Assembly (NCBI RefSeq): GCF_028023675.1
Contig: NZ_JAQIOZ010000005.1
Span: forward strand, 276,538 to 340,537
Reading direction: 5' to 3'
DNA: 64,000 nucleotides
Source of the DNA: Primorskyibacter aestuariivivens
Lineage (GTDB): Bacteria > Pseudomonadota > Alphaproteobacteria > Rhodobacterales > Rhodobacteraceae
A program made the position numbers and the translations under genes. Shown here piece by piece: positions 9,826 to 17,973 of this stretch. The notes below the pieces were generated by a model. It made no database searches. It was not told where the DNA came from and saw only the letters and a program-made list of their open reading frames with translations. The number at the start of each line of letters is the position of its first letter. Position 1 is the stretch's first letter.

Positions 9826-12800
9826 TTACTTCAGCACGCTAAAGGTGACGTGGTTGGTGGCGCTTTGACCATCATCCTCGGCCACCTTGGTCGCGGCTTC
9901 GATCGCAATGCCCCGGGTCAGCGGTTGGAAATGCTTTTTCGCGTAATCCAGCGCGCCCTCAGCGGTCATGCCGTAGTCGCCCAGACCACCCTCGCGGCAG
10001 AAGGCCAGCATGGTCTCGCCGCTGCCCGGCTCGTCAAAGCGGATCTGCAGGCCCGATCCCTCATAGGGGATGCGACGGGTCTCACCGGCCTCAAGGAAGC
10101 GCGGCCCCAGGATTTGGCTGGGCAGTTCCTCGATATTCTTGCTCTCTTCCACGTAAAAGATCTGCAATTCGCACTTCTTGTTGGCCTTGACCGTGAACTC
10201 CAGAAGATCGTTCACATAGACTTCCGTCTTGGGCACATGCAGCGCCAGCGTCAGACGGTCGGCCTTGGGCTCGTAGCTGGGAGGCTCGTAATCCACCGGC
10301 TCCTTGACGGCAGGCTCATAAGGCTCTTCCTCCTTCTTCACCACTTCCTTGACGGCCTTTTCGACCTCTTCCTCATAGGCACCTTGATCATAATCGGCCG
10401 CTTCATGTTTCACCGCCTCATAGCCCCCGTCATAGCGGAAGGGCCGCAGGTCCGAGATGCGTTCGAGAATATCACCATAGTATTTCTCGATCTCCGACCG
10501 CTGGATCTTGCCGCCCGCATCAAGACGCGAAATCCAGTCGCTGACGATCACCGTCAGGGTTGGATCGCCCATCCGGCCCGCACGGGTGCGGAAGGTGTCC
10601 ACATCCATGTAGAAGTCCCGCGCCAGTTGCTCGAAATCGAGCGAGTGGAAATGCATGTCCGCGAGATAGGTGACAATCTCGCCCCCGCCCACTGAAGACG
10701 GCGCACGCAGGCTGGCCAATTGCCCCCCCGCCGTCACCGAGGTGGCATTCAGCTCTTCCAGCGACGACAGGAACGTGTCGCGGTCCTTCTGATAGTATTC
10801 GTCCAGAACATCGTTCTCGACATACATCTCCAGCAGGATTTCCAGCTCATCGCGCGAGAACCGGCGCGAAGCCAGAAGCACATCGCGCAGCTCGTCCTTC
10901 TTGGCGATCATACCGTTGTCATGGCAGTCGAAGCAGGAGCGCGCATTCACGATCTCCACGCCTTTGCCAATCGGCTTGGTCCGGAAGGACACGATCGAAG
11001 CCGGGCCGACCAGCAGCCGCGCGCCGCGCGCATCGGACAGGTAATAGCCCTGCAAGCCGTTCTCCAGGCTGAAGATCATCTCGCCGCCATCATGTTCGAA
11101 CGGTTCGGTGCCAGACGGCGTATAGGGCAGATCCGGCGGGCCATCGGGGAAGAGCGCCAGCGATTGCTGACCATCATCGCCCGCAAAGTCATAGGACTTC
11201 CAGTAATAGCCGTTCCGGGGCAGGTCGAAACGTTCCAGCATCCGGTTGTGATCGGACACGCCGGACGAGCCCGGCAGCATCGCTGCGCGGATCACATTGG
11301 CTTCCTGGATCTCGCGGTCCACGTCCACGCCGATGCGGCGCTCCAGATCCCGGATATGGCCGGTCAGGTCCAGCAGCATGTCGTAATAGGGCGCCTCGGA
11401 CGCAAAGCGCGCCACCCAATCGGCGCGCATGATCGGCACATAGGCCCCGGTCGCGTCCGACAGAATCTTCAGAAGCGGATCGGAATTCGGGTCCACCGCA
11501 TAGGGGTAGACCTGCGCCAGCTCTTCCCAGACCTCTTCGTCGAAATCCGCATCCAGCGCGCCTTGGGTAAAGACACCGGTGGACAGCGCCAGCCAATCGT
11601 CGAAATCCCAGTCATAATCGCGCAGGTCAATGCGCACCACCGCGCCCTCGGTATTTTCCACCGGGACAACAGCGGCCACGCGCGGCCCGTTCGAGACCGA
11701 GTTGATGAACTTGTTGAAACCGGCATGCATGTAATGCATCGGGTTCTTCAACGCGCCCGCGTCATCACAGTCGATCTCGGCCAGGGGCATCTCTGCGAAT
11801 GAGAAATAGCGGATATACTGGCGGTCACGCTCATCAATCGCGTTGATGTCGGCGGCCACGGCCAGCATGCGTTCATTGCGGGAGAACCCGGCAAAGAGCG
11901 GCGCGGGCACATCCTCGGCCGGGGTTTGGGCCACTGCTGCCGGGGCCTCGGGCTGCGCCGGGGTCGAGGCCACGGGCGTGCCGGTGTCGCCCAGGGCGAT
12001 GATCCAGTCGCGCAGCACGTTCAGCTCTTCCGCGCTCATTTTCTGGCCCGTGGGCATCCGGCCCGCCGCGACCGATTCATATAGCGGCGAGGCGTTGGGA
12101 TCGCCCGGCGTCAGCACGCGCTTGTCGAACTTCATGTCCGCAATGTCGCCCGTCGGGAACACCCCGTTCCAGGTCTTGCCGGGCGCGTGGCAGGAGCGGC
12201 AGTAATCTTCGATGATCTGGTCTGCCTTGGCGACCAGCTGCGGATCGGGACCCGCCGGTTTGGGCGCGGGCGCGCTTGCGTTCGACGGCGGCGGGGTGAC
12301 CGGCTCGACCGGTTCCTGCGCCTTGCAATAGGCCTCAACCCGCTGCATCAGCTTTTTCGCGCCGGTGTAATCCGGGATCATCGGACCTGCAGGCGTGGCA
12401 TCGCTGCGGGTGCCGCTGTCGTCGCCGGTCTCGTTATTCACCACAACAATCGGCTCGGGATCAGGCACCGCACCACCACTGCCGCCGGTATCCTGTTCGG
12501 TGAGCGAGGCCACATCGAACGGCTTGCCCGTCAGATAGGCATACATCGCCGCCCGGTCGTGCAGCGACAGTTTCGAGGTCAGCCGCGCAATGCGCCGCAT
12601 CGAAGTCGACACCATGGGGTTGCCATTGAGCTTCTTGGCCTGTGCCATTGCCCCGATGACAAAAGCGTCCGCCCCGTAATTGGCCAGCCGCGTGCCGGTA
12701 ATGTCGGGAGCATATTCCCCCAGAATGCCAAATTCCCCCTCATAGGCGCGGGTCTTGTCCAGCTCGTATTTGAACCCATAGCCGGTATCGCGCGGCGTGT

Positions 12801-13386
12801 GACATTCGGCGCAATGGCCCACCGCCTCGACCAGATACTGTCCGCGCGCCATCTGCTCATCGGCAGGCGGGGTCAACGGATCGCGCTTGGACGACCACAG
12901 GTCCAGAATGGTCTGGCTCATATAGCTCAGATCGTGTTCGCGGCTTTCCGCATCCGACACCGGCAGCGACGCCATATAGGCCTTCAGGTCCAGCGCATCC
13001 TCGGGGGTCATCCGCGAATAGGACGGGTACGGAAAAACCGCGCCGAAATATGTCTCGCCCGACGGAGACACGCCGCGCAGCAGCGCATTGAGGAAATCCG
13101 CATTTGACCAGTCGCCAATGCCCGCCGCCTTGTGATGGGTGATGTTGGGCGCATAGAGCTCGCCAAACTTGGTCGAGATTTCCTGCCCCCCCGCGAGGAT
13201 CGTGTCATCGCCGTCAACCGCGTGACAGGTGGCACAGCCCGAGGCGTTGAAGATCACTTCGCCATTGGCCATATCGGCCTGATAATCTGCGTAATCGCCG
13301 CCCGAGAACAGTTCCGGCGTATTGGCCAAAGCCATGGTGCCGCAAAGCGCCGCCGCAATGCTGAGTATGGCAATCGGTTTCATCAT
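9826..13386 (-). CDS. large periplasmic multihaem c-type cytochrome with DUF4384-like C-terminus
   Basis: This protein has 1186 residues and a signal peptide ending MALA. Four haem-binding CxxCH motifs are visible: CATCH (51-55), CAECH (192-196), CRSCH (396-400) and CFDCH (818-822). The first two lie in tandem cytochrome c domains like those of membrane dehydrogenase subunits. The third lies in a planctomycete-type small domain followed by an Ala/Pro linker. The fourth lies in a long region (about 500-980) I do not recognise. An acidic YEEE/KKEEEPYEP linker precedes a DUF4384-like terminal domain. It starts 9 bases after the ferric-reductase-like gene, which suggests electron transfer from that membrane protein. 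No cytochrome maturation genes are nearby. Confidence 0.86.
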   Translation of the reverse strand: MMKPIAILSIAAALCGTMALANTPELFSGGDYADYQADMANGEVIFNASGCATCHAVDGDDTILAGGQEISTKFGELYAPNITHHKAAGIGDWSNADFLNALLRGVSPSGETYFGAVFPYPSYSRMTPEDALDLKAYMASLPVSDAESREHDLSYMSQTILDLWSSKRDPLTPPADEQMARGQYLVEAVGHCAECHTPRDTGYGFKYELDKTRAYEGEFGILGEYAPDITGTRLANYGADAFVIGAMAQAKKLNGNPMVSTSMRRIARLTSKLSLHDRAAMYAYLTGKPFDVASLTEQDTGGSGGAVPDPEPIVVVNNETGDDSGTRSDATPAGPMIPDYTGAKKLMQRVEAYCKAQEPVEPVTPPPSNASAPAPKPAGPDPQLVAKADQIIEDYCRSCHAPGKTWNGVFPTGDIADMKFDKRVLTPGDPNASPLYESVAAGRMPTGQKMSAEELNVLRDWIIALGDTGTPVASTPAQPEAPAAVAQTPAEDVPAPLFAGFSRNERMLAVAADINAIDERDRQYIRYFSFAEMPLAEIDCDDAGALKNPMHYMHAGFNKFINSVSNGPRVAAVVPVENTEGAVVRIDLRDYDWDFDDWLALSTGVFTQGALDADFDEEVWEELAQVYPYAVDPNSDPLLKILSDATGAYVPIMRADWVARFASEAPYYDMLLDLTGHIRDLERRIGVDVDREIQEANVIRAAMLPGSSGVSDHNRMLERFDLPRNGYYWKSYDFAGDDGQQSLALFPDGPPDLPYTPSGTEPFEHDGGEMIFSLENGLQGYYLSDARGARLLVGPASIVSFRTKPIGKGVEIVNARSCFDCHDNGMIAKKDELRDVLLASRRFSRDELEILLEMYVENDVLDEYYQKDRDTFLSSLEELNATSVTAGGQLASLRAPSSVGGGEIVTYLADMHFHSLDFEQLARDFYMDVDTFRTRAGRMGDPTLTVIVSDWISRLDAGGKIQRSEIEKYYGDILERISDLRPFRYDGGYEAVKHEAADYDQGAYEEEVEKAVKEVVKKEEEPYEPAVKEPVDYEPPSYEPKADRLTLALHVPKTEVYVNDLLEFTVKANKKCELQIFYVEESKNIEELPSQILGPRFLEAGETRRIPYEGSGLQIRFDEPGSGETMLAFCREGGLGDYGMTAEGALDYAKKHFQPLTRGIAIEAATKVAEDDGQSATNHVTFSVLK

Positions 13387-13395
13387 CTGTTCCTT

Positions 13396-14661
13396 TCAGC
13401 GGAATTCGAATTCTTCAAAATGGACCGAAGCAGGCGATTTTCCCGCCGCTTTCAATCCGGATATCAGGGCCACCCGCATGGGAGCCGGGCCACAGAACCA
13501 CATCCCGGCGCTTGTCAGATCGAACGGGACTTTCCCGGCCAGCACCTCGGCGGTCAGGCGTCCGTCGGTTTGGCTGACATGCAGATCAAGCTCAAATCCC
13601 TTACATCGTTGCTCAGCCGCCCGCAGCCGGTCAAGCCCCACGGCCTCTTCGGCCTTGTTCACACAATAGACCAGACGGATGGTCCGAGTCTCGGCCTCAG
13701 TAAGGCTGTCGGCAAAAGCCAGAAACGGCGTGATCCCGATCCCGCCCGCAACCCAAAGCTGTTCCTTGGGCCCCTTGCGATAATCGAACCGGCCATAGCC
13801 GCCCTCGACCGTCATCTTGTCGCCAAGCTTGACCGCGTCACGCAGCCGACGGGTGTAGTCACCCAGACCGCGGATCGAGAACTGCACCTCGCCATTCTCA
13901 CCGATCTTCGACACGGTAAAGGGATGCGGCTCGCGCAGCCCGTTGCGTTTGATCGAAATCACCGCAAAGGCCCCGGGTTTCGGGCGGATGCCCCGGCCCT
14001 TGGGTCTGGCATCCACGATGGTGGCAGCCGGGTGTTTTACAACGCCCGTAATCTCGTATCCGCGCGGGCGGAACGGGGCGAGAAACTGGGTGTAGAGAAA
14101 GCTCAGAATGCCCAGCGCCGCCATGAAATTCAGGTATTGCGCGGCAACGGCATTCATCGAAAACGGCACTTTCACAAAGAACTGGTGAAACGCAATGGCA
14201 ATGAACACCACCCCCAGCACCCGATGCGTCCAGCGCCACAGCCCATAGGGCAGCAGGTCGCGCTGCATCTTGATCACCGGCAGTTTCTTGAAAAAGCTGA
14301 CGGCAATCAGGCCCAGCAGCACCGGAAAGGCGATCTCGGCCACATCCACGGACGTCTTGGCCAGCCCGGTGGCAATGATCTGCCCCTCAAGGTCCATGCC
14401 CACGCCTTCGTGGAACAGCACCAGCGCCACCACCGTCACGCCGGTCCATTTATGCACCTGGTACAGCCGGTCGAGCCCTCCTACCCAGGCCTCGATCACA
14501 CGCGGACGGGCCGACAGGAAGATGTTGATCGCCATCAGGCTGAACGCGCTCGCCCCGGCACAAAGCGCCGCCACGCTCTGCAGGCTGGCATTGCCCGCAA
14601 AGAGCGCCACAAGCGCCGAAGGAACAGCGATACCGGCCAGAAAGACGAGAAATGAGATCAT
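13396..14661 (-). CDS. ferric-reductase-like membrane flavocytochrome with FAD/NAD(P)H domain
   Basis: This is a 421-residue protein. The N-terminal ~195 residues form about six membrane segments with two His pairs, H70/H84 and H146/H159, spaced like the b-haem ligands of ferric reductase / NADPH-oxidase proteins. The C-terminal half is a ferredoxin-reductase module: FAD site HPFTVSK (residues 246-252), nucleotide site GGIGITPFLA, and a C-terminal FCGP motif. It would move electrons from cytoplasmic NAD(P)H through two haems to the periplasmic face. It is the first gene of the caspase-cytochrome operon, 133 bases after znuB. A TTGACT at 14733-14728 could be a -35 box, but I see no convincing -10. 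Confidence 0.87.
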   Translation of the reverse strand: MISFLVFLAGIAVPSALVALFAGNASLQSVAALCAGASAFSLMAINIFLSARPRVIEAWVGGLDRLYQVHKWTGVTVVALVLFHEGVGMDLEGQIIATGLAKTSVDVAEIAFPVLLGLIAVSFFKKLPVIKMQRDLLPYGLWRWTHRVLGVVFIAIAFHQFFVKVPFSMNAVAAQYLNFMAALGILSFLYTQFLAPFRPRGYEITGVVKHPAATIVDARPKGRGIRPKPGAFAVISIKRNGLREPHPFTVSKIGENGEVQFSIRGLGDYTRRLRDAVKLGDKMTVEGGYGRFDYRKGPKEQLWVAGGIGITPFLAFADSLTEAETRTIRLVYCVNKAEEAVGLDRLRAAEQRCKGFELDLHVSQTDGRLTAEVLAGKVPFDLTSAGMWFCGPAPMRVALISGLKAAGKSPASVHFEEFEFR

Positions 14662-14794
14662 GATGCAAAGGGTCCGGCAGTCTTGAAAATGTTAACGTAT
14701 TCAAAAGACACGAAACCCCTGACCCAAAGTCAACGCCTTTGACGGGCTTTGTCAGGAAAACCATACCTTCCAAGGCAGGGTCGGGACCGGATTT

Positions 14795-15601
14795 TCAGGG
14801 TTTCACGGCTTTGACGAGCGCGCCAAGATTGCTCAGGACAAAAAACAGGGCCGCCGCGCAGACGATGGACGGACCCGCCGGGGAATCAAGCAGCAAGGCT
14901 CCCTGCAGCCCCGCAACAACCGCCAGAGCGCCGATCATGGCGGCCAATATCGCCATCTGTTCCGGCGTCCGGGCAAACGGTCGTGCTGCCGCCGGCGGAA
15001 TGATCAACATCGCGGCGATCAGCAAGACGCCAACCACCTTGATCGCGACGGCCACCACCAGCGCCAGCGCCAATGTCAGCACCATTTGCTCGCGGCGCGG
15101 ATTGACCCCGGCGGCCCAGGCAAGCTCGTCGCTCAGCGTCGCGGTCAAGAGCGCCTGCCAGCGCCACAGGATCAGACCGACCACCAGCGCCGCACCGGCC
15201 CAGATGATCGCAAGATCCCCCTTGCCCACGGCCAGAACATCGCCAAAGAGATAGGACATCAGGTCCAGCCGCACATCCGACAGGAAGGACACCGCGACCA
15301 AACCAAAGGCCAGCGCCGAATGCGCCATCACGCCCAGCATCGTGTCCATGGCATAGCCCCGCCCGCTCAGCCCGCTCACGGCCAGCGCCATGATCAACGC
15401 CATGGCCAGAGCCCCCGCCAGCACCGAAATGGACAGCGCAAGGGCCATCGCCACGCCCAGAATGGCGGCATGCGCCGTGGCATCGCCGAAATAGGCCATG
15501 CGCCGCCAGACCACGAAACAGCCCAACGGCGCAGCAGCAAAGACAACCCCCAGACCCGCCAGCGTCGCGCGCAGCATGAAATCGTCAAGAAACGCCATCA
15601 T
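14795..15601 (-). CDS. znuB: zinc ABC transporter permease ZnuB
   Basis: This is the 268-residue inner-membrane permease of the high-affinity Zn(II) importer, with eight or so hydrophobic segments and the family stretch AAMLIIPPAAARPFA near the C-terminus. The start at 15601 (MMAFLDDFMLRATLAG) overlaps the znuC stop as ATGA, the usual coupling in this operon. An extended upstream start would lie inside znuC and has no ribosome site. It works with ZnuC (ATPase) and ZnuA (periplasmic binding protein). Assignment rests on the znuC-zur-znuA context as well as the sequence; manganese permeases are related, but the Zur neighbour argues for zinc. Confidence 0.93.
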   Translation of the reverse strand: MMAFLDDFMLRATLAGLGVVFAAAPLGCFVVWRRMAYFGDATAHAAILGVAMALALSISVLAGALAMALIMALAVSGLSGRGYAMDTMLGVMAHSALAFGLVAVSFLSDVRLDLMSYLFGDVLAVGKGDLAIIWAGAALVVGLILWRWQALLTATLSDELAWAAGVNPRREQMVLTLALALVVAVAIKVVGVLLIAAMLIIPPAAARPFARTPEQMAILAAMIGALAVVAGLQGALLLDSPAGPSIVCAAALFFVLSNLGALVKAVKP

Positions 15602-16347
15602 TCCGCCGCCTCGTGGCTGTGATCGTGGTCGCAATGTTCATCATGCTGGTGATCGTGCTCATGCCGGTAAAGCGCCAGTGCCCCGCCCGTCCCCGTTCCG
15701 AACAGGGCGCGGTATTCCGGCGCGCTGGCCACCGCTTCGGGCTGGCCTTCGCAACAGATATGCCCATTGAGGCAAATAACCCGGTCTGACGCGCTCATCA
15801 CCACGTGCAATTCATGGCTGACCATCAGCACGGCACAGCCCAGCTCCCCCCGCACTTCTTCAATGCGCCGGTAAAAGGCGGCAGAGCCCGGTTGATCGAG
15901 GCCTTGCGTTGCCTCGTCCAGAAGCAAAAGCTGCGGATCATCAAGGATCGCGCGCGCCAGCAGAACACGCTGAAACTGTCCGCCCGACAGCCCCGACATC
16001 TGGCGATCTGCCAGTTCCGGCACACCTGCGCGCTCCAGCGCGGCATCGCGGCGCGCCCGGGTCGCATGCCGGGGCAACGACAGGAATCGCGCCACCGTCA
16101 TCGGCAGGGTTGGATCAATATGCAGACGCTGCGGCACATATCCCATGCGCAACCCGGACTGGCGCGTCACCCGCCCCTGCACCGGGGTAAGCGCCCCGAC
16201 CAACGCCTTGAGAAGCGTGGATTTGCCCGACCCGTTGGGCCCGACAATCGTGACGATCTCGCCCGGTTCGATGGCGAAATTCACATGCTGCAAAACGGTG
16301 CGCCCGCCCTGCGCCACGCTCAAATCGGCCATGGATACAAGGCTCAT
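15598..16347 (-). CDS. znuC: zinc ABC transporter ATPase ZnuC
   Basis: This is the 249-residue ATP-binding subunit of the zinc importer. It has Walker A GPNGSGKST, signature LSGGQFQRVLLARAI and Walker B LLLLDEAT. The C-terminus carries a His-rich tail (HEHDHQHDEHCDHDHSHE), which may bind Zn(II) in the cytoplasm. The chosen ATG at 16347 overlaps the zur stop by four bases (ATGA). The znuA product encoded across the divergent promoter has a similar His-rich loop. Expression is expected to be repressed by Zur when zinc is plentiful. Confidence 0.94.
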   Translation of the reverse strand: MSLVSMADLSVAQGGRTVLQHVNFAIEPGEIVTIVGPNGSGKSTLLKALVGALTPVQGRVTRQSGLRMGYVPQRLHIDPTLPMTVARFLSLPRHATRARRDAALERAGVPELADRQMSGLSGGQFQRVLLARAILDDPQLLLLDEATQGLDQPGSAAFYRRIEEVRGELGCAVLMVSHELHVVMSASDRVICLNGHICCEGQPEAVASAPEYRALFGTGTGGALALYRHEHDHQHDEHCDHDHSHEAAE

Positions 16348-16826
16348 TCCTCTGCTCCGGCCTGACATTTCGGGCATAGCCCCTCGGCTTCGACAACCGC
16401 GCGCTCCACGCGAAACCCCGCCGCGCTGGCCAGATCGTTCAGCACAATCTCACCCGGGCGCGCCTGCACTTCGGCCACGGCCTTGCACCCCCGGCAGATC
16501 AGGAAGACTGGCGAATGATCGGCGCCCGGATGCGCACAGCCAACAAAAGCATTGAGCCGCTCGATCTTGTGCGCAAACCCGTGTTTCACGAGGAATTCCA
16601 AGGCCCTGTAAGCGACCGGCGGCTGCGACCCAAACCCTTCCTCGCCCAGGGTTTCAAGCAGGTCATACGCCCCCATGGCGCGATGTTCGGTCAACAGGAT
16701 TTCCAGCACGCGGCGACGCACCGGCGTGAATTGCAACCCATGCGCTGCGCAATAGGCGTCTGCGGCCGCGATGCCTTCGCTGCGGCAATGGGAATGATCA
16801 TGTTTGGCAAATCCGATGGTCTGCAT
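16344..16826 (-). CDS. zur: zinc uptake regulator Zur (Fur family)
   Basis: This 160-residue Fur-family repressor has an N-terminal winged helix (FTPVRRRVLEILLTEHRAMG) followed by a dimerisation domain with the structural-zinc Cys pairs CRGC and CPKC. An N-terminal His cluster, HDHSHC, is present. Its position as first gene of zur-znuC-znuB, divergent from znuA, supports Zur rather than Fur or Mur. It probably regulates both directions through the palindromes at 16855-16910. The start at 16826 gives the family length. Confidence 0.94.
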   Translation of the reverse strand: MQTIGFAKHDHSHCRSEGIAAADAYCAAHGLQFTPVRRRVLEILLTEHRAMGAYDLLETLGEEGFGSQPPVAYRALEFLVKHGFAHKIERLNAFVGCAHPGADHSPVFLICRGCKAVAEVQARPGEIVLNDLASAAGFRVERAVVEAEGLCPKCQAGAEE

Positions 16827-16854
16827 TCTGGCCCGTCCGTCAAGATTTGGGGTT

Positions 16855-16877
16855 GATACGTTATACTATGACATGTA
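16855..16877. promoter_or_regulatory. putative Zur box 1
   Basis: GATACGTTATACTATGACAT plus GTA forms an A/T-rich imperfect palindrome (GTTATA-C-TATGAC core) in the zur-znuA divergent region. It resembles alphaproteobacterial Zur boxes, whose core is TGTTATAnTATAACA. This is a motif match only. Confidence 0.65.
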
Positions 16878-16889
16878 GCAAGGCGCGTC

Positions 16890-16910
16890 GAATGTAATAA
16901 GATAACAGGT
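16890..16910. promoter_or_regulatory. putative Zur box 2
   Basis: GAATGTAATAAGATAACAGG plus T is a second A/T-rich imperfect palindrome, 6 bases before the znuA start and overlapping its presumed ribosome site. It has the ATGTnATAnnATAACA pattern expected for Zur. It is weaker than box 1. Confidence 0.5.
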
Positions 16911-16915
16911 CGCAC

Positions 16916-17938
16916 ATGATGATCCGCCCGCTTCTTTCCGCCCTGCTGCTCAGCACCGCCACCCCGCTTCTGGCTGATGTGCCCAAGGTTGCCACCGACA
17001 TCGCCCCGGTTCACGGGCTTGTTTCGCGGGTGATGGACGGGGTGGGCAGCCCGACGCTCATTATTGGTCCGTCCGCGTCACCGCATCACTACGCCATGCG
17101 CCCGTCCGAGGCCCGCGCGCTGCAAGAGGCCGATATGGTGATTTGGGTGGGTGAGGAACTGACCCCGTGGTTCGGGGACCGGATTGCCACGCTGGCCCCC
17201 GAGGCGCTGTCACTGGACCTGATTCATGCACCGGGTACGGTGCTGCTGGATGTGCGAAAGGCGATGATCTTTGCTGCGGCGGACGACCATGACGAGCATG
17301 ACGAGCATGACGAGCATGACGAGCATGATCATGGCTACGACGAGGACAAGGCGCATTCCGACGACCACAGCCATGAAGACGATCACGCAGACGCGCATGA
17401 TGATCACGGCCATTCGCACGAGGGCACCGATCCGCACGCTTGGCTTCTGGTCGAAAACGCCCGCGCCTGGACCCGCCACATCGCCGTTGCACTGACCAAG
17501 GCCGATCCGGACAATGCTGCGACATATGCCAGCAACGCCGACGCCGCGATTGCCGAACTGGAGGCGCTGGAGGCCGAGATGAAATCCGTTCTGACGATCC
17601 AGAACGCGCCCGGCTTCATCGTTTTCCACGACGCCTACCAATATTTCGAAGAGGGTGTCGGGCTGCGCGCCGTGGCCGCGCTATCCGGGTCTGACGCCGC
17701 TGATCCCGGTCCGGCCCATATCCGTGCCGTGCAGGATCTGATCGAAACGGAAAATGTGGGCTGCGCCTTTACCGAACCGCAATTCGACACGCGCCGTCTC
17801 GACACCGTGCTGGAAGGCACGAAGGCCAAGCCCGGCGTGCTCGACCCGATCGGCCGGAGCATCGAGACAGGTCCGGGCTTTTACCCGGCTCTGATCCGGC
17901 AGCTCGGCGCATCCATGGCGGAGTGCCTGAACAGCTGA
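16916..17938 (+). CDS. znuA: periplasmic zinc-binding protein ZnuA
   Basis: This is the 340-residue solute-binding protein of the zinc importer, with a signal peptide ending LLA (about residue 20). Metal-ligand positions typical of the family are seen in ASPHHYAMRPSEA, in DPHAWLLVENA and in IVFHDAYQYFEEG. Between the first two lies a long His/Asp-rich loop (about residues 122-175) that includes four direct copies of DEH. Such loops in ZnuA proteins collect Zn(II). ATG 16916 and ATG 16919 are both possible starts. It is divergent from zur-znuCB. Confidence 0.95.
   Translation: MMIRPLLSALLLSTATPLLADVPKVATDIAPVHGLVSRVMDGVGSPTLIIGPSASPHHYAMRPSEARALQEADMVIWVGEELTPWFGDRIATLAPEALSLDLIHAPGTVLLDVRKAMIFAAADDHDEHDEHDEHDEHDHGYDEDKAHSDDHSHEDDHADAHDDHGHSHEGTDPHAWLLVENARAWTRHIAVALTKADPDNAATYASNADAAIAELEALEAEMKSVLTIQNAPGFIVFHDAYQYFEEGVGLRAVAALSGSDAADPGPAHIRAVQDLIETENVGCAFTEPQFDTRRLDTVLEGTKAKPGVLDPIGRSIETGPGFYPALIRQLGASMAECLNS
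17282..17326. repeat. 9-bp tandem repeat in znuA His-rich loop
   Basis: Four exact copies of GACGAGCAT (17291-17326), preceded by the variant GACGACCAT, encode DHDEHDEH repeats. Slippage here would lengthen or shorten the zinc-binding loop in frame. Confidence 0.92.
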
Positions 17939-17945
17939 TAGCAGC

Positions 17946-17964
17946 GGGCGGGCCTGTCCCGCCC
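17946..17964. terminator. hairpin between convergent znuA and IMPase genes
   Basis: GGGCGGG CCTGT CCCGCCC forms a 7-bp perfect stem just after the znuA stop, and the IMPase gene ends 10 bases further on. There is no U-tract, so termination is probable but not certain. Confidence 0.5.
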
Positions 17965-17973
17965 CTCACAGGC

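Noticed and set aside
10720..11802. 360-codon plus-strand frame opposite the cytochrome gene
   Set aside because: Antisense shadow; the sense strand carries four CxxCH motifs.
13132..14655. 507-codon plus-strand frame opposite the flavocytochrome
   Set aside because: Antisense shadow with a composition unlike a protein (His/Arg/Gln rich).
2643..14661. Caspase operon as a known anti-phage defence type (gasdermin, CBASS or CRISPR-caspase)
   Set aside because: No gasdermin, cyclase, CRISPR effector or NTPase sensor is present, and the proteins are exported to the envelope.
17282..17326. Tandem 9-base repeats as a CRISPR-like array
   Set aside because: Units are contiguous without spacers, in frame, and encode the His-rich loop of ZnuA.
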